This document shows positions 7,716 to 17,010 of a stretch of 64,000 nucleotides of DNA, one piece after another. The position numbers were made by a program, and so were the translations under genes. Positions within the stretch are counted from its first letter, which is position 1, and the number at the start of each line of letters is the position of its first letter. This DNA comes from Halobaculum sp. MBLA0147 (GTDB taxonomy: Archaea; Halobacteriota; Halobacteria; Halobacteriales; Haloferacaceae): NCBI RefSeq assembly GCF_041361345.1, contig NZ_JBGKAD010000005.1, forward strand, positions 124,001 to 188,000, given 5' to 3'. The notes below the pieces were generated by a model that was not told the origin of the DNA, searched no databases, and saw nothing but the letters and a program-made list of their open reading frames with translations.

Positions 7716-9097
7716 CGGTCACCTCTGCTTCCACCGACACCTTGCGAACCGCTCCCCAACTGGTTGCCGGTCGGGTTCCTCTCGTCATCAGACTCGACAA
7801 GACTCTTGATCCAGTCTGCTATCGAACCGCGGTTCTTCGTTGCTGCCACGGTTCCACCGGCGGCCGTCGCGGCGACGACACCCGCTGCGAGTGCGACCGG
7901 AAGCCCGACTGACCCGGCAGTCGCCAGTCCGCCCACCACGGCGCCCTGTTTGAGCGCCTCTGTTCCACCAGCCTTCACGAGTTCGCCGAGAGCGCCGTAC
8001 GTGCCAGCCTCGCCGACCTTCTCGAGTGCACCTTTCTGATCGCCCTCCACGAGGGCTTCGAGATTCACGTCGCCACTCTCCGCGCCGTCGCCCGCCATCG
8101 ACTCGAACAGCGCGGCCTGGTTCTGCTCGACGACCTCCAACCGACGGGCCAGCTCGTCGACAGAAGTGGAGTCGGAGCTCTCGCTCTCCGAAGAACCACT
8201 CAGCGGGTTGAACCGATCGAGTGCGCGCTGAACGTGCACCTCGGAGTCCGAGAGTTTCTGGATGCCGAGCTTTCCGCCACTCATCACGCGCTGGGCGGTC
8301 TCCTCGGCCTCTCGTTCCAACTCGGGATCTGGGTCGATCTCCAGTTGCACGTCCTCTTCGGGGAGCATCGAGAGGTCGCCACCCGTCTGCTGGCGGACGT
8401 GTGCCAACTCGTGGGCCAAGACGTGTTGACCCTCCGCGGACTCGGGGTCGTACTCACCAGCGCCGAACGCGACGTGGTTACCGACGGTGAACGCGCGGGC
8501 GTTGATCTGATCGGCCGCCGCAGCAGCTTTCGGTCCCGTATGAATCCGTACGTCACCGAGCGAGTCACCCATCCGCTCTTCGACCGCCCGCTGGATCGAG
8601 GTGTCCAACGGTCGGCCGGGTGAGGAGATCACCTCACGGACGGAGTCGGGGACATCGGTCTTTCCGTCGGGGCTCTCACGTACCCGCCGAGCGACACGGC
8701 CGGTGTTCTCGTCCAGCGAATCCTTGTTGAACTCCTCGATGTCGTAGGGGATCTCGGAGTCACGGCGCTCTCTGAAGCGTTGGATCTTCGACTGGTCACC
8801 CATCGCGTCGAGGGGGATGCCCTCGTCGGCCCATCGGAGTACCTGCCCGCCGTAGGCCTTCTCCAACCGCTGGAGCTCCTTGTACTCTTTCGCGCTGGAG
8901 ACTTCACACCCGTAGTAGGCTTCGACTTCCTCCTTCGTGGCCGGGCCGGCAGTGTTCGGACCGACTGCCGAGTCCGACGGCCAGCGTTGGACATCGTCAT
9001 CGCCCTCCGTCTCACTCGACTGTTCACCGTCCGCCTCAGGTGTGCGACCCCGAGACCGCCGTGAGCGTCGACCCATCGGTATCCTTGTCTCGTCCAT
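7712..9097 (-). CDS. eCIS-associated DUF4157 protein with HExxH motif, 461 aa
   Basis: Residues about 165-240 match DUF4157, found in effectors and cargo of extracellular contractile injection systems. Visible marks are the RIHTGPKAAAAADQINARAF segment, then FGAGEYDP, and a zincin-like H229-E-L-A-H233 (VLAHELAHVRQQTGG). The N terminus is charged and disordered. After DUF4157 comes a Ser/Glu-rich linker, then an Ala/Gly/Val-rich hydrophobic stretch (about residues 385-425) that could insert in a membrane or form a glycine-zipper helix. The domain is known from phage-tail-like particles such as Afp and PVC; the role of the hydrophobic tail is inference. It is divergent from an eCIS-type AAA+ ATPase, with a shared promoter region at 9098-9195. 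Confidence 0.82.
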   Translation of the reverse strand: MDETRIPMGRRSRRSRGRTPEADGEQSSETEGDDDVQRWPSDSAVGPNTAGPATKEEVEAYYGCEVSSAKEYKELQRLEKAYGGQVLRWADEGIPLDAMGDQSKIQRFRERRDSEIPYDIEEFNKDSLDENTGRVARRVRESPDGKTDVPDSVREVISSPGRPLDTSIQRAVEERMGDSLGDVRIHTGPKAAAAADQINARAFTVGNHVAFGAGEYDPESAEGQHVLAHELAHVRQQTGGDLSMLPEEDVQLEIDPDPELEREAEETAQRVMSGGKLGIQKLSDSEVHVQRALDRFNPLSGSSESESSDSTSVDELARRLEVVEQNQAALFESMAGDGAESGDVNLEALVEGDQKGALEKVGEAGTYGALGELVKAGGTEALKQGAVVGGLATAGSVGLPVALAAGVVAATAAGGTVAATKNRGSIADWIKSLVESDDERNPTGNQLGSGSQGVGGSRGDR

Positions 9098-9195
9098 CTT
9101 CTTCTCCCCGTATAACTGTTCTCCCTACATGTGACGGGTATAGTTGAGCGAAAAGGATACGGAAGCAGAGCGGGTACTTGCACTCGATCGAGCGA

Positions 9196-11985
9196 ATGCC
9201 CTACGAGACGAGTCACGATCACCTTCTCGACGAACTCAACCGCCTCGAATCACTCCTGAAACACCACGACAGCCGCGCGTCCGGGACACGACACAATCGC
9301 GACGACTCGGAACCCGTCCGAGACCCGACACGACTCCCCCTCGCCGTTCCCGAGGCCGAACGGGCGGAACTCCGAGCGTGGGCCGAAGACATCGATCGCG
9401 AGTGCGAAGAGACACCCTCGACGGTGACACTCCGTCTCCGGGTCCTCGCGGATCGGTTCGACCTCACACGTGCACACCTCGACGTGCTGTTGCTCGCTGC
9501 AGCGCCAGAACTCGACGACTCGTTCGGCGAGCGCTACGCAGAGATGTACGACACGACGGGCGTGTCCGTCCCGACCGTCGAGTTGCTCGAATCGCTCTTC
9601 GGAACGAGTGCCCGAGAGCGACTTACGACGTTCGGGCTGATCGACACGCAGTCACCGCTGCGGCGTCACGACCTGCTCGAAGTCTCACGACTCACAGAAG
9701 AACCCGGAGACGCCCCGAAGCGTGTGATCGAACCGACACCACGGGTTCGGGAGTACCTCCGAGGCACCGGTGGCTTCGACGAGGCACTCACCAACGCCGC
9801 GAGCCTCACCGAACCAGCGACGACACTGGACGACCTCCGGCTCGACATCCAGACCCGTGAGAGAGTCGACGCACTCGCCGCCGACCCGTCGGAAGAGCGT
9901 GAAGATGGAGAGCGAAGCAGCGCGGGTGAGACTGGTGGCAGTGTCCACTACTTCCACGGATCAGACGGTTCGGAAAAGCGGCGTGCAGTGGAGGCACTCG
10001 TCGACGGTGAGCTTCTCCGTGGCGACCTCGACCGGCTACTCGACGAGGGACTCCTAGAGCGGTTCCGTCGTGAGGCGTTGTTACAGGACTGTCCCGTCCA
10101 CCTCCAGAACGTCTCCGAAGCCACGTCAGACCCGGGCGACGCGACACCCGCCGACGTACCGGACCCCGAGGAACGCCCGACCGGCGAGGACGTACTCGAC
10201 ACGCTCGCGGCGCTGGAACGCGACGTGTACCTCACGGGTGAGGAAGCGTGGACGCCCACATCGGGGCGCCGCGACACTGCGTACACCCTCGTCGAGTTCT
10301 CCGATCCGTCGTTCGAGATCCGCCGCGACATCTGGGAGGGGTACCGCGACGACCTGGCGGCCGACGTGGACCCGACGACACTCGCGAGCACGTTCGAACT
10401 GACCCAGGGCCAGATCGACGACGCAGTCACCACCGCACAGGCGCTCGCCGACGAGCCGGACGAACCCCTCTCGTTGGAGACGATCCGAGAGGGCTGTACC
10501 GCACAGTCCGCGGAAGGGTTGGAAGACCTCGCAGAGAAGATCGAGCCGGACGCCAACTGGGACGAAGTCGTCCTCACCCGTGACACCGAAGAGGAACTGC
10601 GCGAAGTCGCCGCGAGAGTTCGTCACCGCGGCACCGTCTACGAACAGTGGGGCTTCGAGGAACGCTTCTCTCGCGGGACGGGCGTCGTCGCGCTGTTCGC
10701 GGGACCGTCGGGGACTGGGAAGACACTCTCGGCGGAGGTGATCGCGGGCGACGCCGGGATGGACCTGTACAAGATCGACCTCTCCAGCGTCGTCAGCAAG
10801 TACATCGGCGAGACCGAAGAGAACCTCGAGCGGATATTCGACGCGGCGCGTGACTCGAACGCGATCTTACTGTTCGACGAGGCGGACGCCGTCTTCGGCC
10901 AACGCGCCGGCGTGAGTGATGCCACCGATCGCTACGCAAACGTGGAGGTGAACTACCTCCTGCAACGGATCGAGAGCTACGACGGCGTAGTGCTGCTCAC
11001 CACCAACAACGAGTCGCACATGTACGACGCGTTCGTCCGGCGGATTCACCAGACGGTGCAGTTCGAGCGCCCGCAAGAACGGGAACGACAACGGATCTGG
11101 CGGGTGATGTTCCCCGACGACACGCCGACAGAGGGGATCGACTACGATCTCCTCTCGCAGTTCGACATGCCCGGTGGCAACATCCGCAACGTCGCCCAGA
11201 CCGCTGCCGTCCTCGCCGCGGACGACGACGGCGTCGTCCGGATGAAACACGTCGTCCGTGCCACCGAGCGCGAACTGAACAAGATCGGGAAGCTGTTCAA
11301 CCCGCCCGACTTCGGCGAGTACAGTCGCTACCTCCGGAGTACCAGCGACTCCGAGCCGCCGGGCGAGGCGGACAGAGGCGACGGTCCCGGCGGCCGTCGG
11401 GACGACGAATCAGTCGACGAGGCGGCGACGCGCGAATCGGTCACTCGGAAACTCGGTGGAGAGCCGTCCGCGAGTCGAGACCAGGCGGACGAGAGCAGTG
11501 CCGTTCCGTCGGACGGAGCGACGAGGAACGATCGGGCGACAAGTGACGAGCGAGCCACGGGGAACGACCGGCGAAACGGGTCGAAGGCCGACAACGTGGG
11601 CGTCCAGACGGTGACGGAGACGGTCGAGACGGACGAGTGGGCGAAACGATACCGGGACGACGACGAGGACGGCGAGAACCGGCCGTCGCCCGAGAACGTC
11701 GTGATGGGGTTCTTCGACGACCTGCTCGACGGTGACCGCCGAAGAGCCCACGGTCGGTTCCACTCCGAAGGGTACGCGGACCGGTTCTCCGACCGCGACG
11801 CGGCGATGCTGCGGGACCGCCACCGCGGGCTCTCCTCGTTCGAGCGGATCGTCGACACCGACCGCCGTGTCGTCCTCCGCTTCGACCAGCGGTTCCCGGA
11901 CCAGTCGGTGACACTCGAGTACGAACTCCGGACGGAACGCGGGCAGTGGCGGATCTTCGACTACGGCCGCGCCGGAAAACGGTAG
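9196..11985 (+). CDS. eCIS-type AAA+ ATPase with extended N and C termini, 929 aa
   Basis: A single AAA+ domain spans about residues 470-720: Walker A GPSGTGKT (503-510, K509), Walker B LLFDEAD (D561-E562), sensor-1 LLTTNNES, and arginine fingers near FVRRIHQTVQFERP. About 450 N-terminal residues of winged-helix/helical type precede it, as in the Afp15/PVC15-like ATPases that accompany contractile injection systems. After the ATPase comes a long charged linker, then an NTF2-like domain (about 825-929, starting near ENVVMGFFDDLLDGD), an unusual addition. ATG 9196 is chosen over an upstream TTG. The enzyme probably remodels or loads the particle or its cargo. No sheath, tube or baseplate genes are in the window. 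Confidence 0.85.
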   Translation: MPYETSHDHLLDELNRLESLLKHHDSRASGTRHNRDDSEPVRDPTRLPLAVPEAERAELRAWAEDIDRECEETPSTVTLRLRVLADRFDLTRAHLDVLLLAAAPELDDSFGERYAEMYDTTGVSVPTVELLESLFGTSARERLTTFGLIDTQSPLRRHDLLEVSRLTEEPGDAPKRVIEPTPRVREYLRGTGGFDEALTNAASLTEPATTLDDLRLDIQTRERVDALAADPSEEREDGERSSAGETGGSVHYFHGSDGSEKRRAVEALVDGELLRGDLDRLLDEGLLERFRREALLQDCPVHLQNVSEATSDPGDATPADVPDPEERPTGEDVLDTLAALERDVYLTGEEAWTPTSGRRDTAYTLVEFSDPSFEIRRDIWEGYRDDLAADVDPTTLASTFELTQGQIDDAVTTAQALADEPDEPLSLETIREGCTAQSAEGLEDLAEKIEPDANWDEVVLTRDTEEELREVAARVRHRGTVYEQWGFEERFSRGTGVVALFAGPSGTGKTLSAEVIAGDAGMDLYKIDLSSVVSKYIGETEENLERIFDAARDSNAILLFDEADAVFGQRAGVSDATDRYANVEVNYLLQRIESYDGVVLLTTNNESHMYDAFVRRIHQTVQFERPQERERQRIWRVMFPDDTPTEGIDYDLLSQFDMPGGNIRNVAQTAAVLAADDDGVVRMKHVVRATERELNKIGKLFNPPDFGEYSRYLRSTSDSEPPGEADRGDGPGGRRDDESVDEAATRESVTRKLGGEPSASRDQADESSAVPSDGATRNDRATSDERATGNDRRNGSKADNVGVQTVTETVETDEWAKRYRDDDEDGENRPSPENVVMGFFDDLLDGDRRRAHGRFHSEGYADRFSDRDAAMLRDRHRGLSSFERIVDTDRRVVLRFDQRFPDQSVTLEYELRTERGQWRIFDYGRAGKR

Positions 11986-12079
11986 TCGTAGTCCTCCACA
12001 GCTCTTTCTCGATTCGAGTAGCCGTGCTGCCGAGATCAGCACCACTCACACTCAATGGTCCCCACCAGCGACAGACGTC

Positions 12080-12120
12080 ATTGATGAGCATCAATGATGC
12101 TCAGCAATGATGCCCATCAA
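12080..12120. promoter_or_regulatory. Palindromic TGATG/CATCA cluster before parA
   Basis: ATTGATG-AG-CATCAAT (12080-12095) overlaps GAGCATCA-A-TGATGCTC (12086-12102), and half-sites follow (AATGATGCCCATCAATGG). These symmetrical sites end about 40 bases before the parA ATG. In plasmid partition loci such a cluster serves as operator and/or centromere for the partition proteins. No second cluster was seen nearby. Confidence 0.55.
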
Positions 12121-12157
12121 TGGTTGCCAGCAATCCTGGCAGACAACACTGGACAAA

Positions 12158-13057
12158 ATGTCTGACGAGGATTTATGTCCAGACGTGGTGTCCACTCGGG
12201 ATGTGCTCTCGTACACCGTCCACGCCGAAGCCGGCGGGATCGGCAAGACCACACTTACCGCCAACCTCGCGGTCGCCGAGGCGCGAGCGGATCGTGAGGT
12301 CTTGGTAGTCGATCTCGATCCACAGCGCGCGAACCTCTCTCGACTCCTCGGCGTCGACGAGGACCGAGACGATACCGACGCCGATCATCTGGTACGACAC
12401 CTGATCGACCGGCCACGTGGTCCGTTCGACGACCTCGTCCGAACGAGCGAGGGGGTCGACATCGTGCCAGCCCACTCGGTGCTCGAACGGATCGGTGACT
12501 TGCTCTCACGGCGGCGTCAAGAGGCCGAGGATCTCGGCGAATCGTGGAACCAGAACGTGCAGTTGCTCCGTGTCCTCCGAGAGGCGGACGTCCACGAGCG
12601 ATACGACACGCTCATCGTCGATCCGCCGGCGACGGCCGACGTGAAACTGTACAACGCCGTCCACGCGACGCGGAACCTCGTCGTCCCGTTCGAGCCGTCG
12701 GGGAAGGGAACGGAGTCCATCCACGGCCTCGAGGATCTCGTGACGGGTATGGAAGACTCACTGGACATCTCGGTCGGTGTGCTCGCCGTGGTGCCGATGG
12801 GATTCCGTGACACGACGAGTCAACAGGAGGCGTTGTCGGCGCTCGGCGAGATGGATCTCCCGCACCCTGTGACGATTCGCCAACGCGGAGCGTTGTTCGA
12901 GTCGTGTTGGGACGCACAGTGTTCCGCCTTCGAGTACGTCGAACACCATCGCGACCGCGTTCGTGACTACGAGCAGGACACACTCCAGAAACTGGAGCAA
13001 CTGGCGACGTTCCTCCGCCGGTACACCGACGAGGAGGTGCACGATGCGGCCCGGTAG
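12158..13057 (+). CDS. parA: ParA/Soj-family partition ATPase, 299 aa
   Basis: The deviant Walker A is EAGGIGKTT near residue 23; most ParA proteins have KGG, and alanine at the signature-lysine position is common in haloarchaeal family members. Walker A' appears as LVVDLDPQRANLSRLLGV, and Walker B as DTLIVDPPATADV. ParA ATPases bind DNA in the ATP state and segregate plasmids or position cargo. ATG 12158 (MSDEDLCPDV) is preferred over an upstream ATG that would read through the palindromes. The next gene overlaps its 3' end, as parB-type partners do. A role in positioning the eCIS-type complex cannot be excluded. Confidence 0.85.
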   Translation: MSDEDLCPDVVSTRDVLSYTVHAEAGGIGKTTLTANLAVAEARADREVLVVDLDPQRANLSRLLGVDEDRDDTDADHLVRHLIDRPRGPFDDLVRTSEGVDIVPAHSVLERIGDLLSRRRQEAEDLGESWNQNVQLLRVLREADVHERYDTLIVDPPATADVKLYNAVHATRNLVVPFEPSGKGTESIHGLEDLVTGMEDSLDISVGVLAVVPMGFRDTTSQQEALSALGEMDLPHPVTIRQRGALFESCWDAQCSAFEYVEHHRDRVRDYEQDTLQKLEQLATFLRRYTDEEVHDAAR

Positions 13058-13526
13058 TGGTGACGATCCGTTCGCCGACGAGAGCGACGACGAAGCGTCC
13101 GAGGAGACGGACGACCCCACGCCCGAGAGCCGAGAGGAGAGCGACGTAGACGCGAGAGCCAACGATCCCAGTCGCTCCAGATCAGAGGAGACCACGGGGA
13201 GTGAGACGGTCGAGCCGATCGAGAGCGAGACGACGAGTAACGAAGAGACCGATACGGGCACAGACACCGACAGTGGAGCGTCAGTGTCCGACGGACTGCC
13301 GTACATCTATCGTCGGGACCGGGTGCAGGACGAGCGATCCGGTGTGACGTTCTACCTCCGTGACGACACGCGTGACCGCGAGGAAGCGTTCGTCGCGACG
13401 CTGGAGGAGGAACTCGGCGAAGACGTGTACGTCGCCGACGCACGGGAAGCAGCCCTCGAAGCGGCATTCCGGAACCCGCAACTCGCAGTCAAAGTACTCC
13501 GCGAGTACGGGTACGACTTCGAGTAG
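13044..13526 (+). CDS. Small partner of ParA, acidic linker plus conserved C-terminal domain, 160 aa
   Basis: The ATG at 13044 lies 14 bases inside the parA 3' end, so translation is coupled. Residues 1-85 are a low-complexity acidic Ser/Glu/Asp/Thr stretch. Residues about 88-160 form a compact domain with FYLRDDTRDREEAF and a final helix PQLAVKVLREYGYDFE. Haloarchaeal parA genes are often followed by a small gene of this layout, taken as the ParB-like or adaptor component. DNA binding is not evident from sequence. I infer a partition role from position only. Confidence 0.7.
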   Translation: MRPGSGDDPFADESDDEASEETDDPTPESREESDVDARANDPSRSRSEETTGSETVEPIESETTSNEETDTGTDTDSGASVSDGLPYIYRRDRVQDERSGVTFYLRDDTRDREEAFVATLEEELGEDVYVADAREAALEAAFRNPQLAVKVLREYGYDFE

Positions 13527-13647
13527 GACGGTCGGATTATCGGCATCCAGGAATAATTCGTATATCGATATTGGGTGTATCGATTCCACCAACCCGACAC
13601 GGCAGGCTGGGACACAGTCGACTAGTTGAGCGCACGACAACTCCGAA

Positions 13648-14124
13648 GTGTCGCCTCACCGTGATGCAGACGTGCGAATCAGTGTGATCGGCGGGAGTTC
13701 CGTCACGGACGCAGAGTACGCCACGGCCGTACGGCTCGGCGAGGAGATCGGCGAGCGCGGTTACGAGGTCGTGTGCGGTGGGATGGGTGGCGTGATGGAG
13801 GCCGTCTGTAAGGGGGCGCAGGCGACGGGCGGCCACACGATCGGTATCGTGCCCGGGAAGGATCGCCACGAGGCGAACGAGTACGTCGACACCGCGATCG
13901 CGACTGGGATCAACGACGCTCGGAACCCGGTCGTCGTGATGAACGGAGACGGCGTCGTCGCCGTCGACGGTGGCCCGGGTACCCTCTCCGAGATCGGCCA
14001 CGCGCTCACCTTCGGCAAGCCGGTCGCCGGACTCGACACACACCGCGTCGATGGCGTCTACGGGATCGAGCACGTCGAGACACCGACCGCCGCGCTCGAT
14101 CACGTCGAGACAGCACACCGCTGA
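13648..14124 (+). CDS. TIGR00725/LOG-family Rossmann protein, 158 aa
   Basis: The N-terminal VIGGSS motif, GYEVVCGGMGGVMEAVCKGA, and VVVMNGDGVVAVDGGPGTLS are the nucleotide-binding signatures of the lysine-decarboxylase-like (LOG) superfamily. Its members include cytokinin-releasing phosphoribohydrolases and moco-carrier proteins; this short form matches the TIGR00725 subgroup of uncertain function. The start is a GTG. It stands alone and converges with the aldehyde dehydrogenase operon, stopping 14 bases from it. Confidence 0.8.
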   Translation: MSPHRDADVRISVIGGSSVTDAEYATAVRLGEEIGERGYEVVCGGMGGVMEAVCKGAQATGGHTIGIVPGKDRHEANEYVDTAIATGINDARNPVVVMNGDGVVAVDGGPGTLSEIGHALTFGKPVAGLDTHRVDGVYGIEHVETPTAALDHVETAHR

Positions 14125-14137
14125 GAACGAGAGTGGA

Positions 14138-15649
14138 CTACGACAGACTGTCGAAATCCGTCGTGCCGATCGCCATCGAGATGGTCTTGCTCTGGCGGTA
14201 CTCCTCCAGTGCTTCGGGACCACACTCCCGTCCGATACCGGACCGCTTGTAGCCCCCGAAGGAGAGTCCCGGCGAGAACCGGGCGTAATCGTTCACCCAG
14301 ACAGTCCCGGCCTCGATGTCCGCGGCGGCTCGATGCGCGAGCGAGAGGTCCTGTGTCGCGACCGACGACGCGAGACCGTAGGGAACGTCGTTCGCCAACG
14401 TGATCGCCTCTTCGTAGTCCGCGAACGTCACGACCGACGCAACGGGGCCGAAGATCTCCTCTTGTGCGAGACGGCTGTCGTTGGACACACCGTCGAAGAT
14501 GGTCGGTTCGAAGTACCAGCCGTCGTCCGACGGGGGCGAGTCGGGTGGGCCGCCACCGGCGACCAGCTCGGCGATGTCGGTTCCCAACTCGGCATACGTC
14601 GAGACCTTCTCGAACTGATCGGCGGACGCGAGTGAGCCGACAGTTGTCCCCTCTTCGAGCGGGTCGCCGATCACCCAGTCCTCGCGTGCCTCCTGGAACA
14701 GCCCGAGGAACTCGTCGTGGACGTCCTCGTGGACCAGTGTCCGGGACAGTGCGTCACACGACTGGCCGGCGTTATAGAAGATGCCCTCTGCCGCCGTCGC
14801 CGCTGCCCGTTCCAAGTCCGCGTCCGGGAAGACGATCAGTGGGGACTTGCCGCCGAGTTCGAGCGTGACGGGGGTGATGTTCGACGCGGCAGCCGACATG
14901 ATCTCTTCGCCGGTCGTGTCTTCGCCGGTGAACGACAGTTTGTCGACCCCCTCGTGCGTCGTCAGCGCAGCGCCGGCTTCGGTACCGTACCCGTGGACGA
15001 CGTTCACGACGCCGTCCGGAAGGACCTCCGAGGCGACTTGGGCCATCCGAGTCGCCGTCAGCGGTGTGCCCTCGGCGGGTTTCAACACGACTGAGTTCCC
15101 CGCGGCGAGAGCGGGTCCGAGTTTCCAGCAGGTCAACAACACGGGGTAGTTCCACGGGACGATCAATCCGGCCACCCCGTACGGTTCGTGTCTGGTGTAC
15201 GCATGGGTCTCGCCGTCGACGGGCGTATGCTCGTGTGCCTCACTGGCGACGAGATCCGCGTAGTAGTCCAAGTACTCCAGTCCCTCCCGGATCTCGGCGT
15301 CCGCGAACGCCTCCGGTTTGCCAGTATCGAGAGCCTCCAGACGGGCGAGGTGGTCAGCCTCGTCGCGGAGTGCGTCGGCGAACGCGGTCACTCTGTCGGC
15401 CCGCTCGTCGGGAGCCAGCGCCGCCCACGCCGACTGGGCGTCGCTCGCTGCCCGGACGGCGGCGTCGACCTCGGCGGCCCCACAACGGGGGACCGACGTG
15501 ATCTGCAGGCCGACCGCCGGGTCGATCGTCGGGAAGGTCTCGCCACTCTCGGCACTGTGAGCAGTCCCGTCGATCCAAGCGGTGACCTCGAACCCGTCGG
15601 TCGCCTCTCGGATCGCCGCCTCGTGTCGGTCGATCGTGTCTCGTGTCAT
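14138..15649 (-). CDS. NAD(P)-dependent aldehyde dehydrogenase (betaine/aminobutyraldehyde type), 503 aa
   Basis: This is a full-length ALDH. It has the PWNYPVLL cofactor loop, KPAEGTPLTA, the oxyanion/active-site glutamate in ELGGKSP, catalytic Cys in NAGQSCDA, and a C-terminal FGGYKRSGIGRE signature. The latter resembles betaine-aldehyde and 4-aminobutyraldehyde dehydrogenases. ATG 15649 gives a four-base ATGA overlap with the upstream gene, like other junctions here; an ATG at 15658 is an alternative. Last gene of the operon aminotransferase-agmatinase-ALDH-ALDH. It probably oxidises 4-aminobutanal to GABA, or succinate semialdehyde; the pair with the next ALDH covers both steps. Confidence 0.88.
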   Translation of the reverse strand: MTRDTIDRHEAAIREATDGFEVTAWIDGTAHSAESGETFPTIDPAVGLQITSVPRCGAAEVDAAVRAASDAQSAWAALAPDERADRVTAFADALRDEADHLARLEALDTGKPEAFADAEIREGLEYLDYYADLVASEAHEHTPVDGETHAYTRHEPYGVAGLIVPWNYPVLLTCWKLGPALAAGNSVVLKPAEGTPLTATRMAQVASEVLPDGVVNVVHGYGTEAGAALTTHEGVDKLSFTGEDTTGEEIMSAAASNITPVTLELGGKSPLIVFPDADLERAAATAAEGIFYNAGQSCDALSRTLVHEDVHDEFLGLFQEAREDWVIGDPLEEGTTVGSLASADQFEKVSTYAELGTDIAELVAGGGPPDSPPSDDGWYFEPTIFDGVSNDSRLAQEEIFGPVASVVTFADYEEAITLANDVPYGLASSVATQDLSLAHRAAADIEAGTVWVNDYARFSPGLSFGGYKRSGIGRECGPEALEEYRQSKTISMAIGTTDFDSLS

Positions 15650-17010
15650 TGGATCCAAATCGTCTTTTCGTTCGTGAACTCTTTGATACCGTGTTCTGAC
15701 AGTTCGGTCCCGTACCCGGAGTCGCCGATCCCCCCGAATGGGAGGCGTGGATCGGACTTCGACAACTCATTTACGTACGCCGCCCCGGCGTCGATCTCTC
15801 TGGCGACGCGTTCGCCACGCTCTCGATCGGTCGTCCAGATCGACGCGCTCAGGCCGTACGTGGTGTCGTTCGCTCGGCGGATGGCTTCTGCTTCGGAGTC
15901 GACTTCGACGAGCGTCGCGACGGGGCCGAACAGTTCCTCGGTCGTCGCAGGACAGTCACGAGGGACGTCCGTGAGCACCGTCGGCTGGTAGAAGTGTCCC
16001 GGTCGGTCCAGTGGCTCGCCGCCCAGTGCGACCGTCGCTCCGGCCTCGACGGAGGCCGTCACCTGCTCGTGCAGCTCCTCCAGGAGGTCGCCACGGGCCT
16101 GTGGTCCCACGTCGGTGGCCTCGTCTGTCGGGTCGCCGACGGTGAGGTCTGCCATCCCGTCGAGGAACGCCTCGCGGAACTGGTCGTACACGTCCGTGTG
16201 GACGAAGAGCCGCTTCGCGGCGATACAGGACTGTCCCGAGTTCTGTGTTCGCGCGAGGACACCCGTCTCTGCGGCGGCCGACACGTCGGCGTCGTCGAGT
16301 ACGATGTACGGATCGCTGCCGCCGAGTTCCAGAACTGTCTTCTTGAGTTGCTCGCCGGCCTGTCGGGCGACGGCACGACCCGCGCGTGTCGAGCCAGTCA
16401 GTGTCACGGCGGCGACGCGCGCGTCTTCGATGACGGTCGACACGCGGTCGGTGTCGACACGGAGTGTCTGGAGACACGCGGACGGGTACCCAGCGTCTTC
16501 GAACAGGTCGGCGATCGCCTCGCCGCAGCCGAGTGTCGTCGGCGAGTGTTTCAGCAGGGCGACGTTACCGGCCGTGAGTGCCGGGACGGCGAACCGGAAC
16601 ACCTGCCAGAACGGGTAGTTCCACGGCATGATCGCGAGCACCGGGCCGAGTGGTTCGTAGGTCACGAACGACTTGACGCCGGGTTCCGTGCCGATGCGGT
16701 CGTCCTGCAGGTGTTCGGGGGCTCGCTCGGCGTAGTACTCGCACAGCCACGCACACTTCTCGACTTCCGAGCGCGCCTGTGTGATCGGCTTCCCCATCTC
16801 TCGGGTCATGAGCCGCGCGAACTCGTCGGTGCGCTCGCGGAGCCCCGTCGCCAACTCCGCGGCAGCCTCCGTCCGCTCTTCGATACTGACATCGCGCCAG
16901 TCGTCGAACGCGTCGGCTGCCGCGGCGAGACGAGTCTCGACGGCCTCGGCGTCGTGGGTGGTGTACGTCTCCAGTGCCTCAGCTGTCGCCGGATTGTGTG
17001 TCTCAAACAT
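15646..17010 (-). CDS. Succinate-semialdehyde-type aldehyde dehydrogenase, 454 aa
   Basis: ALDH family of the short GabD/Sad type: it begins MFETHNPATAEALETY, with EMGKPITQARSEVEKC, PWNYPFWQVFR, the active-site Glu in LELGGSDPYIV and catalytic Cys in NSGQSCIAAKR, ending in FGGIGDSGYGTELSEHG. The ELGGSDP and GIGDSGYG signatures are typical of NADP-dependent succinate-semialdehyde dehydrogenases. It overlaps agmatinase by 8 bases and the following ALDH by 4. It would make succinate from succinate semialdehyde, the last step of GABA breakdown. It is clearly different in sequence from the neighbouring ALDH, so the two are not a recent duplication. Confidence 0.87.
   Translation of the reverse strand: MFETHNPATAEALETYTTHDAEAVETRLAAAADAFDDWRDVSIEERTEAAAELATGLRERTDEFARLMTREMGKPITQARSEVEKCAWLCEYYAERAPEHLQDDRIGTEPGVKSFVTYEPLGPVLAIMPWNYPFWQVFRFAVPALTAGNVALLKHSPTTLGCGEAIADLFEDAGYPSACLQTLRVDTDRVSTVIEDARVAAVTLTGSTRAGRAVARQAGEQLKKTVLELGGSDPYIVLDDADVSAAAETGVLARTQNSGQSCIAAKRLFVHTDVYDQFREAFLDGMADLTVGDPTDEATDVGPQARGDLLEELHEQVTASVEAGATVALGGEPLDRPGHFYQPTVLTDVPRDCPATTEELFGPVATLVEVDSEAEAIRRANDTTYGLSASIWTTDRERGERVAREIDAGAAYVNELSKSDPRLPFGGIGDSGYGTELSEHGIKEFTNEKTIWIQ

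Noticed and set aside
11441-12094. Minus-strand ORFs of about 200 residues opposite the AAA+ gene
   Set aside because: They are arginine- and proline-rich shadow frames typical of GC-rich DNA and lie opposite a clear ATPase gene.
14138-17010. The two adjacent aldehyde dehydrogenases as a recent tandem duplication
   Set aside because: Their signatures and lengths belong to different ALDH branches.
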